From the NCBI GenBank assembly GCA_014885115.2, contig WKLE02001199.1, positions 1 through 29,778 on the forward strand: 29,778 nt of DNA, written 5' to 3'. Source of the stretch: Asterionellopsis glacialis. Its lineage: Eukaryota > Bacillariophyta > Plagiogrammaphyceae > Rhaphoneidales > Asterionellopsidaceae. The position numbers and the translations under genes were made by a program. Shown piece after piece: positions 20,045-29,778 of the stretch (positions within the stretch are counted from its first letter, which is position 1; each line of letters opens with the position of its first letter). The notes under the pieces are model-generated. The model was not told the DNA's origin. It did no database searches and was given only the letters and a program-made list of their open reading frames with translations.

Positions 20045-21295
20045 ATGGTTAATAAAAACGAGGCGGTTGAACAAGATGGGTGTAAGGTGCTTTCAGATGA
20101 AGCAAATGAAAATATCACCGCATGTCATGCATGTACTGAAAATCTATACAAAGTAGCCTTTCGGGAACAAGATGAGCTCGATGATCCAAAAAGTAACACC
20201 AAGGGAGAACAGATGGATCAAGTCGACCTTTCGGATCAATTTGAAGTAGAACGTATCTATGTTGTTTCTGAGAATGCAATTACCAATACAAAACCTCCTA
20301 ATGGAAAGACAGCATTGATTCCAGACAAGGTAAAACGGTCTGATGATGTTGAAAAAAAATCATCAAGACGAATCTTCCGCCAAAAAAACAATAAAACAGA
20401 AAAGGGTAGTAAAAAACAAAAAAATGCAGAAGCAGCAGTATCAAAGAAAAAGGCTTACGACGTACGGAACATTCGAAAAACCTCTGATGAACAAGATCAG
20501 AACTCAACAGGAACGGCTTCCTATTCTTCTTCGAACTCATCTATTGCAACAACGGACGAAAAAGTGTTCCAATTAGTCAGAAAACGGCAAGAACGAAACG
20601 ATCGACGTTGGAAGTTTGCTATTTTCTTACTATCTACTTTAACAGCCATAGCTGCTTTTGCAATAACAGGAACACTACTTGGTATTGGAATGTTCAGAGA
20701 CGGTAAGTGAAAATCAATTCGCATAACTATCATCAAGGAGAAACAGAGAAATATGGAATCCAGTTTGTTCTCATAAGGAATGCATTTGTGTGTGTCTATT
20801 TTCTATACAGGTGACCCCGCTAGCCGTACACCGTCAGCAGTGCCTTCCTTTGTTCCTAGTGCTAGCCCTTCAAACATGCCAAGCAGTTTGCCCTCGATTT
20901 CACCGTCGTTGTCTCCCTCGTTAATGCCTAGTGCCACACCTAGTCGTAGCCCAAGTACTTCACCAAGTGATATGCCCAGTGCATCTCCTTCAGTCAGTCC
21001 TTCATTGAATCCGACCATCACACCCACTGCACACCCATCGTCAAAGCCTTCTGCTAATCCTTCCTCTAGACCCTCGCTAAGTCCATCTCTTAGACCTTCC
21101 GTCTCTCCCACATCACAGCCATCTTCGAGTCCTTCTGACGCCCCATCAGCTTCTCCGACCAAACCTCGAGGTGTAATTTCATTTGGTACTACAGAAGAAC
21201 CATTCAGGAGGAATTCAGGTGCTAACAATAGTGTGTCGAACCACTTTCACTGGGGTAAAGTTTTCATACTAGTTGTAATGTGGGGTATTTTCTAA
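20045..21295 (+). CDS. Single-pass membrane protein with extracellular PSxxPS repeats
   Basis: Two exons, 20045–20702 and 20811–21295, joined by a 108-nt GT–AG intron (GACG|GTAAGT ... TATACAG|GTGACC). The predicted protein has 380 residues. Residues 1–190 are charged and hydrophilic, with Lys-rich stretches and no signal peptide. A membrane helix lies at about 191–216 (FAIFLLSTLTAIAAFAITGT) behind a basic RKRQERNDRRWK flank, which suggests the N-terminus is cytosolic. Residues 221–345 are tetrapeptide Pro-Ser repeats (PSASPSNMPSSLPS type). The C-terminus ends in a short hydrophobic stretch (about 368–380), possibly a second anchor. PSxxPS domains are common in diatom surface and cell-wall proteins and are expected to be heavily O-glycosylated. 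I infer a role linking cytosol or membrane to the wall; no enzyme domain is seen. Confidence 0.85.
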
Positions 21296-21385
21296 ATGGT
21301 TATGCCAGATTACATAATACATGAATAATCATTTATTTCAAAACACATTTTCAAGGTATGGAGTCTTTTTTTCTCCTATAGTACA

Positions 21386-24300
21386 TTATTTCCTCGATAC
21401 CCTTTCAGATTGCTTAGCGCCACCAGGAAACATTGTACCACAAAAGTGCTTTTCTGATCTAATGTTCAGTCCATCGATCAGTACCAACATTCTCTTTGAA
21501 TATCGATTGGTATGTTTTGAGGCATCAAAGAACATTTCCTGTATTGTCAAATTCCTTGTTTCGAATGGCAAAAGAGAAATATACTGATTTGAATAGAAGT
21601 ACTTCGTTTGTGAATCGTCTAGACGTACACGTGCCTGCAATGCTAATACCTTGTGAGGGTTCGTCACTTGTATGATCACGTCTGAATTCTTGGTACCATA
21701 GTTTAGACACTTTACATCCAATCGAAGAAGCCTAGTCGAATTGAGCCTCCATTCACTCAAGCCGGTAAAGTTTTGATGGTTCTCTGGGTCGGAAAGGTAG
21801 TAGTCATTGAAGGAACATCCATACGGACTCATATAGTTGTCATGGTTATATTTCCCTCGTAGGCATACGGATGGATCATTTGGTGAGTCTAATACAAGAC
21901 GTAGATACGATATGCCCAGAGTTGCATGTGTAGGAAACATAAATTCTTTCATGTGCAAAGTATAGACTGAATTTGGTAAAATCTTGTACCCGTCTATCTT
22001 AAGGATCTGAGACGTGATCAATGTCCCATTCAAGTCCCACCATTGAGCCGCCAACGAAAAAGTAACCTCATCTTTGTCATGGTCGTTAAATATTTCTGGT
22101 GAACGATTAATGATGCTTATATATGTTTCTCTCGTCCAATTGCCAAGCTGTACATGAAGTGGTTGCCCACCCTCCAGGGCAGCACGGATCCCATAGAAAC
22201 CACCTGTGGGTTCTAACCACAAGCTATAGGTATACCCTCTAAATGATGGCCATGGTGATTGTGTTTTCCAAAACAAAACAGCTGTGTAATATGTCCACAT
22301 GTATCTCTGAAATCCTTCCATTAATCCTTTAAACTGATTGTATTGTGCAAGTTGGGCACGAAAGCAATATTCTGACATGTTCCATGGAGGTCCGTATGCA
22401 TCATAAATGTGATCCCACCCCATGTGGTCCGTATAGGACAAGTAATTATGATATTGAAACATGGAAGGGACTTTTTGGTCATGTTTGGTAGGAAACTCTT
22501 CTGCATGGGGTTTACTCAAGAACAAATGTATTTCTCGATACTCAGGTGTACTAGATGATCCAGTTTCAGGTTGAAATCCAATTTTCAAATGGTTTGCGAG
22601 TGTTCCATTCCAAAACTTTAAACCTGGATTACGTTGATAGAAACGAAATGGGCTAAGGAATCCATAAGGACCATCTTTAGGTGCTAAAGCAAAGGATGGG
22701 TCATAATTGGTATAGTTAGACATGGATGATGCAACATAACATCGTCCTGGGTCTAACTTTGTGACGAATGATTGTATTGCATTTGCAATATCATATGAAG
22801 GGCTTAACCCTTGAGGATAAAGTTCATTACCACCAACCCAAAGCATCAATGATGGGTGATTTCGTAACATTACGATAACATCTTGCACACATGACAGATA
22901 TACATTATGATCAAGTGGGTAACTGTAGGAACCAGCCCATCGTCCATTGTTGTCACCTGTCATCCAAAACTCTTGTATTACAAGTATACCCTCTTGGTCA
23001 GCTGCATGGTAAAATTCTGGACGTTCCGTAATACTACCACCCCATACACGAATAACATTCAACCCCATGGCTTTATGTAACATAATTTCATTTTGATACC
23101 GTGTCGTAGATGTTGAAAACCGATGAAATTGATCTGTCCCTACCCAATTACCACCCTGTAAGAAAATCTTTTGTCCATTGCAAACAAATATTCGTCCATT
23201 AGTAACTGTTGTATCGATATGAGATGATATTGTACGGATACCAAATCTAGTCATCTTTTCACTATGAATAATTACTTGATTTTTGCTGTTGTTAATGGTG
23301 TTATTGGCATCGTTAAAAGTTCTTTCATAATCATGGTGTTCAGGATGATTACTATCGCAATCATTGGTAGGACTTTGAAGTTGAATAGTTAAATTATATA
23401 AATGCGGAGTACCATAGTTGTGCGGCCACCATGTTTTGGGCTTTATCATTTTTACAGGCGGTAAGCGTAAAGTTGTTTGACATTTATGGAGTGTACCAAG
23501 TGGTTTCTTCTTCTTCTTCAAGTCAGTCAAAGAAAATTGAAATGACATGGTAAGTTGTGGACTTGTTTCTGAGACTGATACAACAATACTAAAAGTTCTG
23601 TCATCTTTTGCCTTTTTACTATCACTACTGTGATTAGTATGAGAACACCTTCCAAAGCTCATCATACTATACTTTAGATGTGAACAATCATAAAGGATAT
23701 CTACACTTATTCCAATATCAACATTGGATGGATGCCGTGTTGTAATGTTTGACAAGGTTTGTACATGAATATTGTGAATTTCTATAGAAGAATCTACAAT
23801 ACCTAATGACAATTGATCCCATAATCCTGTATTGCGATCAGGTGTACCACGTATCCAATCCCATCCAGCCGTGGATTGCTGTATGGCAGCATTTTTTGCA
23901 ATGTTATGATCACCACCCTGTTGGCCGGTTACATTGCCAGGATAATCAGGTGGTTCTACAAGAATTGCTATAGTTATTGTTTTGGATGATGACAATACGT
24001 TCTTTGGTGTTGTTCTTGATCCTTGATGTAAGAGATACGTCCATTGATGAAACATCCCGACAGCACTTCCCAATGGTGGTGGTTTGGCATCGTTCCTTTT
24101 ATCTCTTTGGCTTTGTCTCGGTATAATTGGATTTTCAGGTTGAATTTCGATTCCATTGCTAAATACAGTTCCCCTATAATTTAATGATCGTATCTTGAAA
24201 CGAATATCACAATTGTCAAGTAATGTAACATTGTTGTTGCTGTTGGTACTTTTCTCTTTCACCTTTTTGTTGTTGTTATTATCATTATTATTCTGACTGG

Positions 24301-24829
24301 TAGAAACATTAGACAAAAGATCTGAAAGATGAAAGGATGTTATCCAATAATACGTATAAAAGTCTTTTCCAGTAGTAGATATATCTGGTACATGTTGTAA
24401 ATTGTCATCCATGAACAAAACATCCTTGTCATTTCCGTTTCTCTTGATATGTGGAAAGAAGTGTTTCGTATTATTGCTTTGAACCATATTAGTCAAAATT
24501 GTCCCTGGAACATGAGTAGCTTGAAAACAATGTTTCTTGTAAAATTGAAATGACGATACGAATGGTTCAGTATAGAGTAAGGATGATATGTAAGAGCCAT
24601 TGAAACCATACGTTGTTTCAAGACCTTGACGATGACACAAATGCCAATCAACTTGTGCTGCAGACAAATCAATTGTAACATCACGATAACGACATAATGA
24701 TGATTGTTGTTGTTGTTGTACTGCGTTTGTTTGGTACGAGTTGTGTTCTAAAAAAAGAAATAGTAACGTTACAATATGCAAATTCACAACATTTTGCAAC
24801 CAATGGCGCTGGTGACTACTCGACAACAT
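21386..24829 (-). CDS. Glycoside hydrolase family 2, mannosylglycoprotein endo-beta-mannosidase-like
   Basis: An uninterrupted 1147-codon ORF. The N-terminus has a hydrophobic stretch (about 15–28, VNLHIVTLLFLFLEH) consistent with a signal peptide or anchor, and many NxS/T sites fit a secretory route. The GH2 sugar-binding and sandwich domains fill the first half, with Asn- and Lys-rich inserts near 180–200. The catalytic barrel shows GGNWVGTDQF, LNVIRVWGGSITE, EFYHAADQEGILVIQEFW and MLWVGGNELYPQG; Glu669 in GGNE is the expected acid/base. EYCFRAQLAQYNQFKGLMEG (from Glu820) and FWKTQSPWPSFRG match the distinctive region of plant-type endo-beta-mannosidases; Glu820 is the best nucleophile candidate. 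Such enzymes cut the Man-beta-1,4-GlcNAc bond of N-glycans, here perhaps in a vacuole, the Golgi or outside the cell. Exo-beta-glucosaminidase-like activity is the alternative. It ends 90 bp from the convergent PSxxPS gene. Confidence 0.9.
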   Translation of the reverse strand: MLSSSHQRHWLQNVVNLHIVTLLFLFLEHNSYQTNAVQQQQQSSLCRYRDVTIDLSAAQVDWHLCHRQGLETTYGFNGSYISSLLYTEPFVSSFQFYKKHCFQATHVPGTILTNMVQSNNTKHFFPHIKRNGNDKDVLFMDDNLQHVPDISTTGKDFYTYYWITSFHLSDLLSNVSTSQNNNDNNNNKKVKEKSTNSNNNVTLLDNCDIRFKIRSLNYRGTVFSNGIEIQPENPIIPRQSQRDKRNDAKPPPLGSAVGMFHQWTYLLHQGSRTTPKNVLSSSKTITIAILVEPPDYPGNVTGQQGGDHNIAKNAAIQQSTAGWDWIRGTPDRNTGLWDQLSLGIVDSSIEIHNIHVQTLSNITTRHPSNVDIGISVDILYDCSHLKYSMMSFGRCSHTNHSSDSKKAKDDRTFSIVVSVSETSPQLTMSFQFSLTDLKKKKKPLGTLHKCQTTLRLPPVKMIKPKTWWPHNYGTPHLYNLTIQLQSPTNDCDSNHPEHHDYERTFNDANNTINNSKNQVIIHSEKMTRFGIRTISSHIDTTVTNGRIFVCNGQKIFLQGGNWVGTDQFHRFSTSTTRYQNEIMLHKAMGLNVIRVWGGSITERPEFYHAADQEGILVIQEFWMTGDNNGRWAGSYSYPLDHNVYLSCVQDVIVMLRNHPSLMLWVGGNELYPQGLSPSYDIANAIQSFVTKLDPGRCYVASSMSNYTNYDPSFALAPKDGPYGFLSPFRFYQRNPGLKFWNGTLANHLKIGFQPETGSSSTPEYREIHLFLSKPHAEEFPTKHDQKVPSMFQYHNYLSYTDHMGWDHIYDAYGPPWNMSEYCFRAQLAQYNQFKGLMEGFQRYMWTYYTAVLFWKTQSPWPSFRGYTYSLWLEPTGGFYGIRAALEGGQPLHVQLGNWTRETYISIINRSPEIFNDHDKDEVTFSLAAQWWDLNGTLITSQILKIDGYKILPNSVYTLHMKEFMFPTHATLGISYLRLVLDSPNDPSVCLRGKYNHDNYMSPYGCSFNDYYLSDPENHQNFTGLSEWRLNSTRLLRLDVKCLNYGTKNSDVIIQVTNPHKVLALQARVRLDDSQTKYFYSNQYISLLPFETRNLTIQEMFFDASKHTNRYSKRMLVLIDGLNIRSEKHFCGTMFPGGAKQSERVSRK

Positions 24830-26130
24830 GATTGTTTATTGTAGCAGATAAACAATGGCGTTGCATTTGCGATTGGATCAAAAAGAAAAACAGAGACTCC
24901 AAATCTATCAAAGCGAATAAATCTCTTGTTTGGGATATATTCGTTATTCTTCGTGCTTCTCTCAAAGATTATACTGGTGTCCCTGTCGTTTACTTCTCTT
25001 TTTCTCAAATAAAGAGTAGTTGATACATTGGCTGCGGTCGAAGACAAGAAGTGTTCCCCCATGATGTATGATTCATATGATATCTCCCGATGAGGGGCCG
25101 CGGGTGTTTGGTGTTCTGTACACAAAAAAAATCAAACATGCAAGATCCTCATCCAAAAAATGTCTTCGACACCAGTGTCTCATATACGCCGTCTATTATC
25201 TAATTACTAATACAAGTACAAGGTAGGTCTGATCGTCTACCTTGTACGTACTTACTTACTAGGATGGCTTGAAATGATCCATACCAGGTAAATGCCAGGT
25301 AATTAATTAGTTTCTACGTGAAGGACCACTTACCTGGTATCTATTCTAGATAGACAGACAGTAAAGAATCTACATGAATCTGGTTTGATGGTTCTTCATA
25401 CCTATTTCGGCCTTGCGGGTCTGTTGCAGGAATTTAACCGCCTCTCCAAAATGTCATCAGAACTGCGTGCAGAATAGAAGTACTCTAGAGGTACAAAAGA
25501 AAAGGATCGATGTGATTCCCGCCGCCGGCACCTATGAATCTTTTTGTAGCCGGCAGTAGTCGAGGGTTCTACAGTACATACAAGAAGACTTCGGACAGCT
25601 CAGGACAAATTTTTGGTATGTTTTTCTGTAGATTTAACGAGGACGGAATGCTGGCTGGCGCGAAAAAACACTTTGCTCGAAAAACATGCATGTCAATTTA
25701 TTTGAATTTGCCACAGGTACACGTTTTATACAGAAATATTAAATACATCCAGGGAGCATCATTGTACTTTTTCGAATATGAGACAAGAAGACGCCGGAAA
25801 ACAGTGGAGGTTACATTGGCCGTTATTTTGGTGTAGTATCTCATCCCGTATATTATGCAGGCGATTGGCACTTAGATACTAAAATTTATTCCGTTGAATC
25901 CTCAAAACTAATATATATAATGAGGGACTTGTAAATACAGTACGTACATGCTCTCTTCATGCGTTCACGCGGTAGCAAAAACTCACGATATTCACGAGCG
26001 AGCCACGACAACCTTTTGGGAACTTTTCTCCTCTCTTTCTAGGACTACATTCACCCCGTACGAATAGGACGGTAATTTAGTTTGGCGTCATTGCGGATCA
26101 TTTTCGCTTCATCGACACAAACCCTAAACA
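24830..26130. other. Spacer between divergent genes; no gene recognised
   Basis: It lies between the starts of the GH2 gene (minus) and the methyltransferase gene (plus) and must hold both promoters. It contains two strong hairpins (25216–25340) and a GC-rich patch (about 25515–25550, CCGCCGCCGGC and GTAGCCGGC). A 100-codon ORF at 25534–25836 has no recognisable domain, and I do not call it. Confidence 0.6.
25216..25340. repeat. Two adjacent 11-bp inverted repeats
   Basis: GTACAAGGTAG at 25216–25226 pairs with CTACCTTGTAC at 25237–25247 (10-nt loop). ATACCAGGTAA at 25281–25291 pairs with TTACCTGGTAT at 25330–25340, with an extra GCCAGGTAA copy between them. The TACCAGGTA core also occurs in the palindrome at 6059–6094. 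Confidence 0.7.
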
Positions 26131-27291
26131 ATGATGGTAGCAGATCGAGCAACCAAACGCAGAGGTCCTTCCTCTAATGCAAAGTCCAAAAATGAGGAAA
26201 AACTTACTCCGATGCAAATCTTAACAAGTAATGAACAGTCACCCCTCGATGGGGGTAGCACTACTTTAAAATTTGTTGCTCTTTCATTGGTAACCATTGG
26301 TCTATCATTAACGATTGGTTTCAAGAATTCATTATTCTCATCATCATTGAGTCATTCGCAAGTGAATAGTCATTCTATTGTACCGTACACGTGTCCAGCA
26401 CATGTGGAAACAAGTGATAATGATAATCATCCCGGTATTTTCAAGGGATATCAAGACAATGATGCTAGGGTTTTTGATAAAGCATTAGATGTTAAGCATC
26501 TTAATAAAACATTAGATGACTTTCGGAACGTGTCCCTGGATGCATGGAGTTATAAATATCCTAGACTTAAACGCATGCTGAAACCCTGGAAAGAAGAAGT
26601 ATTTGTACCTCACCTTAAAAGTGGTGACTCTCTCTATGAAAGTGCATGTGGGAGCGGCATGAATCTATTAGTTTCGGTGGAAACGTTGGCAGAGCACAAT
26701 ATACATAACATTACAGTTTATGGAAATGATTATGTGCAAGAAAGTATTGATTTAGCTAATTATGCATGGAATACTGAAGGTGCAAAGGCACTTGCTACAA
26801 AAGGACATTTATGCCGTGGTGATTCGTCCAATTTAGATTTTGTACCATCCAGTAGTTTTGATTTAGTTTATACGGGGTATATTGACCCACTCAATGATCC
26901 ATTAAATTTACTAACAGAAGAAGATTTGGCTTCTGGAGATGACGATGCACCATGTCAATGGCAAAGTTCTGAATTTTGTGAATCCGACGATCCAATAGAT
27001 AAATATCTGGCCAAGCAAGAACAATTAGAGCAAGAAAATTGGTTTGCATCATGGGTATCAGAAATGCTCCGTATAGCCAAACCAGGTAAAGTTGTGGCGA
27101 TTGAATCTATTGCCGAGTCTATATGTAAAGTTGGCGATTGGGGTGGCGTTGATAAAACTTGGTGGTCAGCTGAAACTGTAAAGAAATATGGCTGGGATGT
27201 GGATCCCTCGAGTATTATCATACGTCAAGTACCAAAAGAGTTTGAAATGTTTTCAAAACGATACCAAGTCATGATGAAGAAAAATGAATAA
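26131..27291 (+). CDS. Membrane-anchored class I SAM methyltransferase-like protein
   Basis: A single exon of 386 residues, starting at the first of two adjacent ATGs. Residues 1–43 are basic and hydrophilic. A membrane helix lies at about 44–66 (TTLKFVALSLVTIGLSLTIG), giving a type II topology typical of Golgi/ER enzymes. The catalytic fold starts near 150: motif I ESACGSG (170–176) after GDSLY, a second strand VYGND (196–200), then GHLCRGDSSNLDFVPSSSFDLVYTGY, the usual post-II/III region, and EMLRIAKPGKVVAIES near 310, as in Rossmann methyltransferases. The substrate is unknown. The protein has an acidic insert (EEDLASGDDDAPCQW) after the SSSFDLV strand. It is transcribed divergently from the GH2 gene and convergently with the dioxygenase-like gene. 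Confidence 0.85.
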   Translation: MMVADRATKRRGPSSNAKSKNEEKLTPMQILTSNEQSPLDGGSTTLKFVALSLVTIGLSLTIGFKNSLFSSSLSHSQVNSHSIVPYTCPAHVETSDNDNHPGIFKGYQDNDARVFDKALDVKHLNKTLDDFRNVSLDAWSYKYPRLKRMLKPWKEEVFVPHLKSGDSLYESACGSGMNLLVSVETLAEHNIHNITVYGNDYVQESIDLANYAWNTEGAKALATKGHLCRGDSSNLDFVPSSSFDLVYTGYIDPLNDPLNLLTEEDLASGDDDAPCQWQSSEFCESDDPIDKYLAKQEQLEQENWFASWVSEMLRIAKPGKVVAIESIAESICKVGDWGGVDKTWWSAETVKKYGWDVDPSSIIIRQVPKEFEMFSKRYQVMMKKNE

Positions 27292-27583
27292 TAGCATGTG
27301 GGGTATAGTTTGTTGAATACATAAATGCCTACTTATTGGTGGTTGCTCCATGTGTGGACGTGGAGTGTCTGTACAACACAACAACGTTGGACTTGTCATG
27401 GTGTTTTACAGTACGCTCTCTCTAAAATGTAGTTCTTGGTTAAATATAAAGGTACTATTAAAAATCTTCCCCACTTTTTGCTCCTTGATGTGTGCGTTGT
27501 TTCTAATAATCCGATACAGTACATGTCCATGACATGTTCGTTTGGATTGATACCTTCCCATTCATCAACTTGGTGAAATTATA
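27292..27583. other. Convergent 3' spacer
   Basis: Short AT-rich spacer between the ends of two convergent genes. I see no gene or strong structure in it. Confidence 0.5.
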
Positions 27584-29778
27584 TCAATCATCCAAATCAA
27601 ATGATGGAAGTTTGTTTCCATTGCCATAATGCAAACCTGCATTATATAATGCCCATTGACGTGCCTCGTCTGGACTTTGTGGCGGATATGCTTGTGTAAA
27701 GCCACGAATAAGTTCATCCACATTATCTTGGGTAATGTCAGCGATATATATAGTTGCACCCATACGGAAACCTTCCGTGTAGTTCACTTGTCCTGTTGCA
27801 TGCATAGCATTATCACCAAAGACAATAGCATGATCTTTTTCATATTTGTACCCACCAGTTCGCTCGGAATTCTCATCATCTTGAATTTGAAGTTCAGGTG
27901 GTGATCCATCAACACCCATCAAGGGGACAATAATATTGAAAGCTTTCGCACCTGTATCAGGGAACTATACAAGGATAGTTGAGAAAGAAGAGACAAGATT
28001 CCAAAAATACGTTAGCATGATGCATATAGTAGAACACATTGTGCACGGAATTTATGCGGGTGCACTTACATCCCAATGGAAGAAATAACCATCACAAAAA
28101 CTAACTGCCATGTACGTTACTTGAACGACGGATAATGAAGCCAAGCCTTTTTTCTTAGCAATGCCCTCCAACACGGTATCAAAACCACCCTTACTTAACA
28201 CTTTAAGGAAATCGTCGTGAGTTTCTTTAGTTGCAGGTCCCATCCAATGCATATTGGAAAAGTACTTTTGGTTCGGACGCTGCACTAACCAATCCAGACC
28301 GTTCACATTCTTTCTCGCTGTAGAATCTACTTCCAATGGGTGGTCACCAACCAAGTCTGCAAAGTAGTCGATAAATCCATTTTGTATGGCATAATCCATT
28401 AAAACGTCTTGAAAATGTCGTGGTAAACCTGCTTCAAGTGTACATGGATGTACCATCTTTTTATCATTTGCCCAATACAAATTTGATACTTGACCAGGGT
28501 CTAAATAAGGACGTAAGAAATCTCCACCCTGGGGGGCTACAATTTTCTTTCCTTTACCATCGTAATGCATAGCAACATGATCCAGAGCCCATTGTCTATC
28601 ATTCTGCGGCGGGTAGGATTGTGTAAAGCCACGAATAAGTTCATCTACATTCTGTTCATTAATATCTGCAACGTAAATTGTCGCACCCATGCGGAAATCA
28701 CCTTCATCATACTTGACTTGTCCAGTCGCATGCATAGCATTGTCACCAAAGACAATGGCTGTAGACGTAAAAGAAAGGGAAAACGAAAACCATGTTAGAA
28801 TAATCATCAAGAATTATGGAACTCTTTACTATACATTGACTCTGTGAGTTTGTCCCAATACTGCAAATGTTATCTCAAGAAAAGTACTGTACATACCGTG
28901 ATCCTTTTCGTACTTGTATCCAGCGGTTCGTTCTTCGTCATCTCCATCTTGAATTTGAAGTTCAGCAGGCGATCCAGGTACGCCTAACAATGGGACAATA
29001 ATATTGAATGCTTTACCTCCTGTATCAGGAAACTGAGTGCGATCAATTGGCAAGGAAATGGCAAGGGAAACCATAAAACGCATGAGTTATATTTCAACAA
29101 AAGATAGTCCAGAGCAACATGATGATTTGCACATGAGCCTTGATCAGTACTTGACTTACATCCCAATGGAAGAAATAACCATCACAAAAGCTAACTGCCA
29201 TGTATGTTACTTGAACTATTGTGAGGCCATCCAAATTAAACTTCTTTGCCAAGCTTTCTAAAACAGAATCAAATCCTGCCATACTTAGCATTAGAAGAAA
29301 GTCTTGATGCGTTTCTTCATCTGCAGGTCCAATCCAATGCATATTAGAATGATAATTTGGATTGGGGCGTTGAACTGTCCATGCATTTCCATTCATTTCC
29401 TTTCGAATGGAAGAATCTTTCGGCAATGGCTCATCACCCGTCAGTTCCCTAAAGTAATTAATAAATCCTTGTTTTTGTGCATAATCAATCATCATGTCTG
29501 GGAACCCGTTTGGTAATTTAACTTCTAATGTGTATGGACTGACAATTTTATTATCTTTTCTCCAACGTAATTCTTCAAATTCACCATCCTTTAATGCAGG
29601 TGCTATAAAGGGTTTCTTCTGAGATTCCAATATTTCAGGTAGTCGTGCACGGTTGTTATTTTTATCATAATGCAGACCAGCATGATCTAGCGCCCATTGT
29701 CTATCATTTTGTGGCGGGTATGATTGCGTAAAACCACGAATAAGTTCATCTACATTCTTTTCATTAATATCTGCAACG
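27584..29778 (-). CDS. Tandem-module 2-oxoglutarate/Fe(II) dioxygenase-like protein (5' end outside window)
   Basis: Four exons on the minus strand: 29778–29160 (partial), 29032–28897, 28758–28070 and 27964–27584, joined by GT–AG introns of 127, 138 and 105 nt. This gives 607 residues to the TGA. The protein is a tandem repeat with a 275-residue period. Each unit has VDELIRGFTQ and PPQ, a helical part, VQRPN followed by a SNMHW motif, VQVTYMAVSFCDGYFFHWD, then FPDTG.KAFNIIVPL, ELQIQD, YKYEKDH and AIVFGDNAMHATGQ with a following FRMGA. HWD and the later HATG...R fit the HxD...H...R metal and 2-oxoglutarate signature of double-stranded beta-helix dioxygenases. Both visible units keep HWD and MHATG, so both may be active. 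The substrate is unknown. A cupin fold without oxygenase activity is the alternative. More modules probably lie beyond the right edge. Confidence 0.82.

Noticed and set aside
20803..21228. Minus-strand ORF rich in Gly, Glu and Asp
   Set aside because: It is the antisense of the Pro-Ser repeat exon; its periodicity comes from that repeat.
25534..25836. 100-codon plus-strand ORF
   Set aside because: No recognisable motif, and it lies between two divergent genes.

Overview
The window looks like nuclear DNA from a diatom or a close stramenopile relative. The reasons are GT–AG introns of about 90–150 nt, a protein built on Pro-Ser 'PSxxPS' repeats, a bHLH-PAS factor packed with Asn/Gln/His runs, a glycosidase of the endo-beta-mannosidase type, and a reverse transcriptase of the restriction-endonuclease-like (REL) type. 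Family names come from motif recognition only; no search was run. Species cannot be given.

Layout. 1–2145 (minus): an uninterrupted 715-codon non-LTR reverse transcriptase ORF that runs off the left edge, in GC-richer sequence. 2146–6532: an AT-rich accessory stretch holding a decayed spermidine-synthase-like pseudogene, other decayed coding pieces with splice-like borders, short tandem duplications, a microsatellite and palindromes. 6533–11643 (plus): a five-exon gene for a predicted 1558-residue membrane protein joining an HExxH-bearing membrane domain, a class II glutamine amidotransferase, SIS (sugar isomerase) domains and two EF-hands. 11942–17127 (minus): a three-exon gene for a predicted 1645-residue bHLH-PAS transcription factor. 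17128–20044: a long spacer between divergent genes, with an assembly gap at 17506–17700. 20045–21295 (plus): a two-exon single-pass PSxxPS-repeat protein. 21386–24829 (minus): a secreted GH2 endo-beta-mannosidase-like enzyme. 24830–26130: a spacer between divergent genes, with hairpins. 26131–27291 (plus): a membrane-anchored class I methyltransferase-like protein. 27584–29778 (minus, 5' end outside): a gene of tandem modules of about 275 residues, each with HxD and HATG motifs like those of a 2-oxoglutarate/Fe(II) dioxygenase.

Several apparent single ORFs are only exons. Three genes become coherent after splicing, and every proposed junction keeps frame and joins halves of recognisable domains. 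No shared pathway links the neighbours. The endo-mannosidase-like enzyme and the PSxxPS protein both look secretory or cell-surface and sit tail to tail, but that may be chance. The most unusual objects are the HExxH/amidotransferase/SIS/EF-hand fusion, whose catalytic cysteine lies internally at residue 174, and the tandem dioxygenase-like modules that share an intron position.
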